A DNA stretch of 18,206 nt from the NCBI GenBank assembly GCA_029937335.1, contig JAPYQD010000005.1, forward strand, positions 1-18,206, given 5' to 3'. Positions 14,506 through 18,206 of this stretch are shown here, one piece after another (within the stretch, counting starts at the first letter, position 1; the number at the start of each line of letters is the position of its first letter). The DNA is from Gammaproteobacteria bacterium. GTDB lineage: Bacteria; Pseudomonadota; Gammaproteobacteria; PS1; Pseudothioglobaceae. The notes beneath the pieces were generated by a model, which worked only from the letters and a program-made list of their open reading frames with translations, was not told where the DNA came from and did no database searches. Both the position numbers and the translations under genes were made by a program.

Positions 14506-14614
14506 GCAACTACACATGAAAAATAGATTAAATAAATACTTAAAAAATAAGTTTAAACTATTTATTAAAGCGAAAAAGAGTAGAATTCGATGATCATATA
14601 CAGGAAGATAATCT

Positions 14615-15034
14615 ATGTTGATTGACACTCAATTCTCATTAAATGCCATTGGTGTTATTCGTTCGAGTTTAAAGACAATACAAGATTCGCCGCCCGACGG
14701 CAATCATAAGCTACAAGAAGCAACACTGGAAATTTTCCCTAGCTATTGTTTAGCATTATCAGGTATGCATGAACTCAATCAGATTGTTGTCTGTTATTGG
14801 TTACATCAAGCAGATCGTGAAGTGCTACGTGTCTACCCCCATGGTGATCGCAATAAAGAAATGATTGGTGTGTTTTGCAATCGCAGTCCATTACGGCCGA
14901 ATCCAATAGCTATTAGTCATGTTGAAATTTTAGAGGTTGGGGTCAACAATGTACTGGTTAGGGGATTAGATGCCATCGATGGCACACCAATCATAGATAT
15001 CAAGTCATTGTCATCCTGTAACGATAAAATTTAG
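14615..15034 (+). CDS. trmO: TrmO-family (TsaA/VirR) methyltransferase, short form
   Basis: A 139-residue protein of the TrmO family, which methylates N6 of t6A37 in some threonine tRNAs using S-adenosylmethionine. The signature GVFCNRSPLRPNPIAIS (85-101) matches the family's GVFATRSPxRPNPI motif, and the start (LNAIGVIRS) is the standard opening strand. It has only the beta-barrel catalytic domain; E. coli TrmO has about 235 residues with a C-terminal addition, while many relatives are single-domain. AGGAAG precedes the ATG. It is unrelated in function to its neighbours as far as can be seen. Substrate tRNA is assumed from the family; several short relatives are uncharacterised. Confidence 0.82.
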   Translation: MLIDTQFSLNAIGVIRSSLKTIQDSPPDGNHKLQEATLEIFPSYCLALSGMHELNQIVVCYWLHQADREVLRVYPHGDRNKEMIGVFCNRSPLRPNPIAISHVEILEVGVNNVLVRGLDAIDGTPIIDIKSLSSCNDKI

Positions 15035-15091
15035 AATAATATTCTATATTATTAATTCAATGTCTGTAGTTGATTCATGCTTTGTGTTAAT

Positions 15092-15120
15092 TTGACAGTA
15101 AGTAGCCCCGAGAGTATAGT
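15092..15120 (+). promoter_or_regulatory. Sigma-70-type promoter of merT-merP
   Basis: TTGACA (15092-15097) and TATAGT (15115-15120) with a 17-base spacer match 11 of 12 consensus bases. The predicted start near 15127 lies 22 bases before the ATG at 15149, so the pair can be transcribed on its own. No MerR-type long spacer or dyad is present. Confidence 0.72.
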
Positions 15121-15148
15121 TAAAAAAAAATATACAACTAAATTACCT

Positions 15149-15496
15149 ATGCCTGTAAATGTCAAAACAAGTTTAACTAGTGGGATTTTAGCAAGTACCG
15201 CTGCTACTTTATGTTGTGTTATGCCATTTGTTTTGCTAATGCTAGGTATTAGTGGCGCCTGGATCAGTTATCTAGTTGCACTCGAGCCATACCAGCCAAT
15301 CTTTGTTACAGTTGCGTTAGTTGCTTTATTTTTTGCTTACAAAGGCATCTTTCTTAATAACAATCATTGTAGCGAAAATGATAAATTCTGTGCAAAGCCA
15401 CATGTTAATCGAATATACAAAACTGCTTTTTATATCGTTACGATTATGGTGTTCTTATCTATAGTTGCACCTTATGTTATTTTGTACTACAATTGA
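15149..15496 (+). CDS. merT: MerT-like mercuric-ion transporter
   Basis: A 115-residue inner-membrane protein with three predicted spans (about 10-35, 44-66 and 88-112). The vicinal pair Cys22/Cys23 in the first span and the second pair Cys74/Cys81 in the cytoplasmic loop are those through which MerT takes mercury from MerP and passes it inside. GISGAWIS and ALEPYQPIF are conserved MerT blocks. The frame stays open to an ATG at 15077, but that would place the promoter inside the gene; the start at 15149 gives the usual family length (about 116). No Shine-Dalgarno sequence is clear at either. merA is not in the window, so it may import Hg or a related soft metal for another use. Confidence 0.9.
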   Translation: MPVNVKTSLTSGILASTAATLCCVMPFVLLMLGISGAWISYLVALEPYQPIFVTVALVALFFAYKGIFLNNNHCSENDKFCAKPHVNRIYKTAFYIVTIMVFLSIVAPYVILYYN

Positions 15497-15531
15497 ACTG
15501 AGATAGTAATTTAAATAAAACAGGAGAAGTT

Positions 15532-15828
15532 ATGAGAATGATTAAAAAAATTTCCACTATATTTTGTATGATGCTATTGGTTGGCGGGTCCGCTGTTGCA
15601 CTAGAAAAATTGAAAATGGTCAGCTTAGCAGTGCCTACGATGAATTGCGCTATGTGCCCAATCACCGTTTCAAAGAGTCTTATGAATGTCCCAGGCGTTC
15701 AAATTGTTGATGCTCAGCTTGAAGAGGGAATCGTTCAGGTTAGTTTTAACGATAAAGTTACAGGTATTGATGCGATGACGTATGCAACTAAAATGGCAGG
15801 CTATCCTTCGTACTTAATTAAAGAATAA
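15532..15828 (+). CDS. merP: MerP-like periplasmic metal-binding protein
   Basis: A 98-residue protein with a signal peptide (about 1-23, basic MRMIKK head, ending SAVA) and a heavy-metal-associated domain. The metal loop is Cys39/Cys42 in TMNCAMCPITV, matching the GMTCxxCP loop of MerP with Met-to-Thr shift. The remaining fold (GVQIVDAQLEEGIVQVSFND, then a helix and AGYPS) is complete. AGGAGAAGTT precedes the ATG. It follows merT by 35 bases and is surely cotranscribed; MerP collects Hg(II) in the periplasm and hands it to MerT. Confidence 0.92.
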   Translation: MRMIKKISTIFCMMLLVGGSAVALEKLKMVSLAVPTMNCAMCPITVSKSLMNVPGVQIVDAQLEEGIVQVSFNDKVTGIDAMTYATKMAGYPSYLIKE

Positions 15829-15833
15829 AGTAG

Positions 15834-15864
15834 AATTAAGGAGACTTTAGTTTCCCTAATTTTT
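15834..15864 (+). terminator. Intrinsic terminator after merP
   Basis: Arms 15835-15845 and 15850-15860 pair over 11 positions with one mismatch and one G-T pair around a TTTA loop, followed by TTTT. It starts 6 bases after the merP stop. On the minus strand the same stem could also end the facing DsrE-fold transcript, though its T-run there is poor. Confidence 0.68.
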
Positions 15865-15888
15865 ATAATTACCTTAAGTTCTTACGCT

Positions 15889-16344
15889 TTAGAAGAATAA
15901 TGCTAGATATTTATACTCTTGCATTTGTAATCTGACGATATGTGCTGGCCCAACCTTAACATGCTTTACACCAGCTACTAAATCAGTAGGTAGCTTGTGT
16001 TTCTTCATCATTTTTTGTATGCTGGCATCCGCAGTAAATATCACGCCTCGCTTCATTAGTTTCTTCACATTGTTCGCAAATTTACCGTCTCTGGCTAATA
16101 GGTTAAATGCAGGACCAATAGCCACCACTTCCAGCGCTATATCATCACTCAGCTCTTCAAATTTAAACTCATCTAATATCCAACCAACTTGATTTAAAGC
16201 TCGGCGATGGGCGTGTTCATCTGAACTACTTATTTGAATCACTGCTTTATATCCATCCTCATCAGCATTAACATTTGTAGTCAATAGATTAACTGCCAGA
16301 ATAATCGAAATTAATATTTTGATAAATACATTAAGATTAGTCAT
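15889..16344 (-). CDS. Exported DsrE-fold protein without cysteine, copy 2
   Basis: A 151-residue paralogue of the gene at 12691-13146: 70 of the last 79 residues are identical by my alignment, while the signal peptides differ (here about 1-27, ending NVNA). Domain landmarks are the same: LEVVAIGPAFNLL, LMKRGVIFTAD and HIVRLQMQEYKYL. It too has no cysteine, and has a few extra residues before the VVAIGP strand. No strong Shine-Dalgarno sequence precedes the ATG. It lies 40 bases downstream of the fused ABC transporter on the same strand and may be read from that transcript. The strict conservation of the C-terminal half suggests a shared ligand or partner; function unknown. Confidence 0.85.
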   Translation of the reverse strand: MTNLNVFIKILISIILAVNLLTTNVNADEDGYKAVIQISSSDEHAHRRALNQVGWILDEFKFEELSDDIALEVVAIGPAFNLLARDGKFANNVKKLMKRGVIFTADASIQKMMKKHKLPTDLVAGVKHVKVGPAHIVRLQMQEYKYLALFF

Positions 16345-16384
16345 GCTGGGTCTTTGATGATTAATAGCATTATTACAAAGTCAA

Positions 16385-18010
16385 TTACGCCTTTTTTTGC
16401 CATGGCAAATACTTTTTCTCTAGCCATTTCATACCATGATGAAATAATATACCTATAAAGGTCACTACAATAATCGCAGGATACATTGCATCCATATCGA
16501 GGATTTGCCAGGACGTCCACACAATATATCCAAGACCGTTATCAGCTGCAATAAATTCGGAGGCAACCATGACTGCCAACGCCATACCCATACCTAAACG
16601 TATGCCAACGAAAATAAATGGTAACGCGGCTGGCAGTATCACCTTTAATATTAGCTGTATTTTATTGGCACCATAAACCTTACCCGCCATTATGATTTCT
16701 GGCGCAACATTCATCACTCCCGCAAAGGTATTCATCAAAACCAAAAAACTAGCGGCAATTACACCAATGGCAATCAATGATGTGTAACCAATACCAAAAA
16801 TCAACATACAGAAAGGCAAAATGACAATTTTTGGAATTGGATATAGCGCGGCAACAGTTGGATAAAGTGAGGTTCGAATTGGACGTGACAAGCCCATCGC
16901 CAAGCCAACACCGCCGCCAATAATAATCGATAAAATGAATGTAACTGACATTCTTGTCAAGGTTGCCAGCGAGTGTTGTAGCAACTCTCCTTGAATCAAC
17001 TGCTCTATCAACATCATGAATTGATGGCTAGGCTGCGGAAAAAATAGTGGATCTAGTATCTCTAAACTGGACAAGACTTCCCACACAAGGAGTAATGAAA
17101 ATGGAAACCATAAAGCCTGCCAAATAGATGTATTACCTTTATTGTGATTCAAGTGTGTGGTGGCAGGTAATTTTGCTTCGTGATCGGAAAGCTCTGGCTG
17201 CTGACTCATTATTTCGTTCCAGAGTTCATGTTTCAGTGAGCTAGAATTAGCATCTGGCTCAGCCTCAAGCTGCCGTGACCTTGGTCTAGGCAAGTCAACT
17301 GAGTGAATCGTGCTAATATGGCCCGTTCGATGTGATAGCATCGCGATACGATCTGATAGCAAGATTGCTTCATCAACACTGTGAGTAATATAGAGTACTG
17401 TTTTTTGGAAGCGCTCACTCAGATTGATAAGTAAATCTTGGAGGCTACGACGCGTTAGTGCATCAACGGATGAGAAGGGCTCGTCCATTAACATAATATC
17501 AGCATCATAGGCGAAAGCCCTCGCTAAACCCACGCGTTGTTGCATGCCACCGGATAGTTGATGAGGGTAGTAATCGTAGAATTTCTCAAGTCCGACTCGT
17601 TTTAACCATGACTTGCCGATCTGCTCCGCTTCCGCACGTGGATAACCAGATTGTTCCAAACCAAAAGTAACATTACCTAATGCAGTGCGCCATGGAAATA
17701 GCGAATGACTTTGAAACACCATGGCGCAGTGCTGTTTAGATTTGACAGGTGGATCAAAAACAACCTGGCCAGTAGTCGGTTTATCTATACCAGCAACGAT
17801 CCTCAGTAGTGTTGATTTACCACAACCACTTGAGCCTAAAACACTAACAAACTCACCTTTTTTGATGGCTAGATTGAGATCCTGCAATACCACTATAGAC
17901 TCCATTGAAGCCTCAAATGTCTTGCCTAGGCCACGTATGTCAATATGTGTTTTAGTATAGGGGGTTTGTACGTCCTTGATCGATCCCACTATGGCATGAT
18001 CCGTTTTCAT
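16385..18010 (-). CDS. Fused ABC importer (ATPase plus permease), nitrate/taurine type
   Basis: A 541-residue protein joining two normally separate subunits of a NitT/TauT importer. The ATPase half has Walker A GSSGCGKST (59-67), Q-loop Gln100 (VFQSHSLFPW), signature LSGGMQQR (152-159), Walker B IMLMDE (172-177) and H-loop His210. A linker of about 60 residues (230-290, charged, low complexity) leads to the permease half (about 293-541), with around six spans and the EAA-type loop EIIMAGKVYGANKIQLILKV followed by ILPAALPFI. The family imports nitrate, sulfonates, taurine, bicarbonate or thiamine precursors with a periplasmic binding protein. No such binding protein is seen, unless the gene cut off just upstream is relevant. 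Substrate cannot be told from this chain. Confidence 0.92.
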   Translation of the reverse strand: MKTDHAIVGSIKDVQTPYTKTHIDIRGLGKTFEASMESIVVLQDLNLAIKKGEFVSVLGSSGCGKSTLLRIVAGIDKPTTGQVVFDPPVKSKQHCAMVFQSHSLFPWRTALGNVTFGLEQSGYPRAEAEQIGKSWLKRVGLEKFYDYYPHQLSGGMQQRVGLARAFAYDADIMLMDEPFSSVDALTRRSLQDLLINLSERFQKTVLYITHSVDEAILLSDRIAMLSHRTGHISTIHSVDLPRPRSRQLEAEPDANSSSLKHELWNEIMSQQPELSDHEAKLPATTHLNHNKGNTSIWQALWFPFSLLLVWEVLSSLEILDPLFFPQPSHQFMMLIEQLIQGELLQHSLATLTRMSVTFILSIIIGGGVGLAMGLSRPIRTSLYPTVAALYPIPKIVILPFCMLIFGIGYTSLIAIGVIAASFLVLMNTFAGVMNVAPEIIMAGKVYGANKIQLILKVILPAALPFIFVGIRLGMGMALAVMVASEFIAADNGLGYIVWTSWQILDMDAMYPAIIVVTFIGILFHHGMKWLEKKYLPWQKKA

Positions 18011-18080
18011 AAGAGAATACTAGACCTTATTAGGAGGATAAATTGTTAATCTTAAGTGGTAACACTATGATTAGCATTGT

Positions 18081-18206
18081 CTAGTAGAATTTATACCAAG
18101 GTTTGTTGGCATCTTTTGTACGTTTTGCCTCAGCCTGAGCCTCAGCTTCTGCTTTAGCCTTCTTAACAGCAATACGTTTATCTTGCAATATCTTAGTTGC
18201 AGCAGC
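18081..18206 (-). CDS. C-terminal end of an Ala/Glu/Lys-rich protein (cut by window edge)
   Basis: Forty-one codons before a TAG stop, open to the window end. The end is KKAKAEAEAQAEAKRTKDAN, a probable charged helix, and the last residues are KPWYKFY. Start and function lie outside the window. It is on the same strand as the fused ABC transporter, 70 bases upstream, and may share its operon. Composition and an uninterrupted frame favour real coding sequence, but no family is recognised. Confidence 0.6.
   Translation of the reverse strand, partial: AAATKILQDKRIAVKKAKAEAEAQAEAKRTKDANKPWYKFY

Noticed and set aside
15077..15148. Longer merT reading frame from an upstream ATG
   Set aside because: It would contain the -35 and -10 boxes, lacks a Shine-Dalgarno sequence and exceeds the family length.
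18038..18083. AGGAGG followed by a TTG-started 13-codon frame on the plus strand
   Set aside because: Too short, no promoter, and it runs into the end of the minus-strand gene; the match is likely chance.

Overview
The window is AT-rich (roughly 60% A+T by eye) and gene-dense. It looks like part of the chromosome of a Gram-negative bacterium, most likely a gammaproteobacterial chemolithotroph. That lineage is an inference from MerT/MerP, TrmO, DsrE-fold and Sel1 proteins; no rRNA or other phylogenetic marker is present. I found no insertion sequence, tRNA, rRNA or CRISPR array.

Region 1 (1-10.7 kb) is a [NiFe]-hydrogenase locus. On the plus strand lie hypC, a CooC-type nickel-insertion ATPase and an FmdE-like protein. 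Facing them on the minus strand is a long operon: hydrogenase small subunit, five consecutive small single-span membrane proteins, large subunit, an M52-protease-like protein lacking its metal ligands, a winged-helix protein with a Cys/His tail, a helical/Rieske-like protein, the real large-subunit endoprotease and a short Sel1 protein. The subunits resemble the high-affinity 'actinobacterial-type' group (1h and the related 1l) rather than classical membrane-bound uptake enzymes: there is no Tat signal, the large subunit has a DPVTRVAGA motif instead of the usual RIEGH-type motif, and NifU/Rieske-type, CooC and FmdE-like accessory genes accompany them. The set of five small membrane proteins is the most unusual part. 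Their N-terminal spans and charge pattern predict that their helical tails hang in the cytoplasm, where they could dock the Tat-less enzyme and perhaps channel quinone.

Upstream of the small subunit lies a MerR-family regulator with a CxC...CxC tail. Between the two genes is a textbook MerR-type promoter (TTGACC, 19-bp spacer, TAGAAT, with a CCTTG-N3-CAAGG dyad in the spacer), so the hydrogenase is probably under metal-responsive control. A CobW-type G3E GTPase diverges from the regulator, which fits a nickel or other metal supply role.

Region 2 (11.8-16.4 kb) is accessory: an exported pentapeptide-repeat protein, two near-identical exported DsrE-fold proteins that lack any cysteine, an exported Sel1-repeat protein that appears to start with an ATA codon, a short TrmO-family methyltransferase, and a merT-merP pair with its own sigma-70 promoter but no merA. 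Region 3 (16.4-18.2 kb) holds an ABC transporter of the nitrate/taurine family in which ATPase and permease are fused in one chain, then the C-terminus of a cut-off Ala/Glu/Lys-rich protein.

No gene-free stretch exceeds 300 bases. The longest are 411-627 (a strong inverted repeat), 14437-14614 (a promoter) and 13147-13350 (only weak dyads seen).
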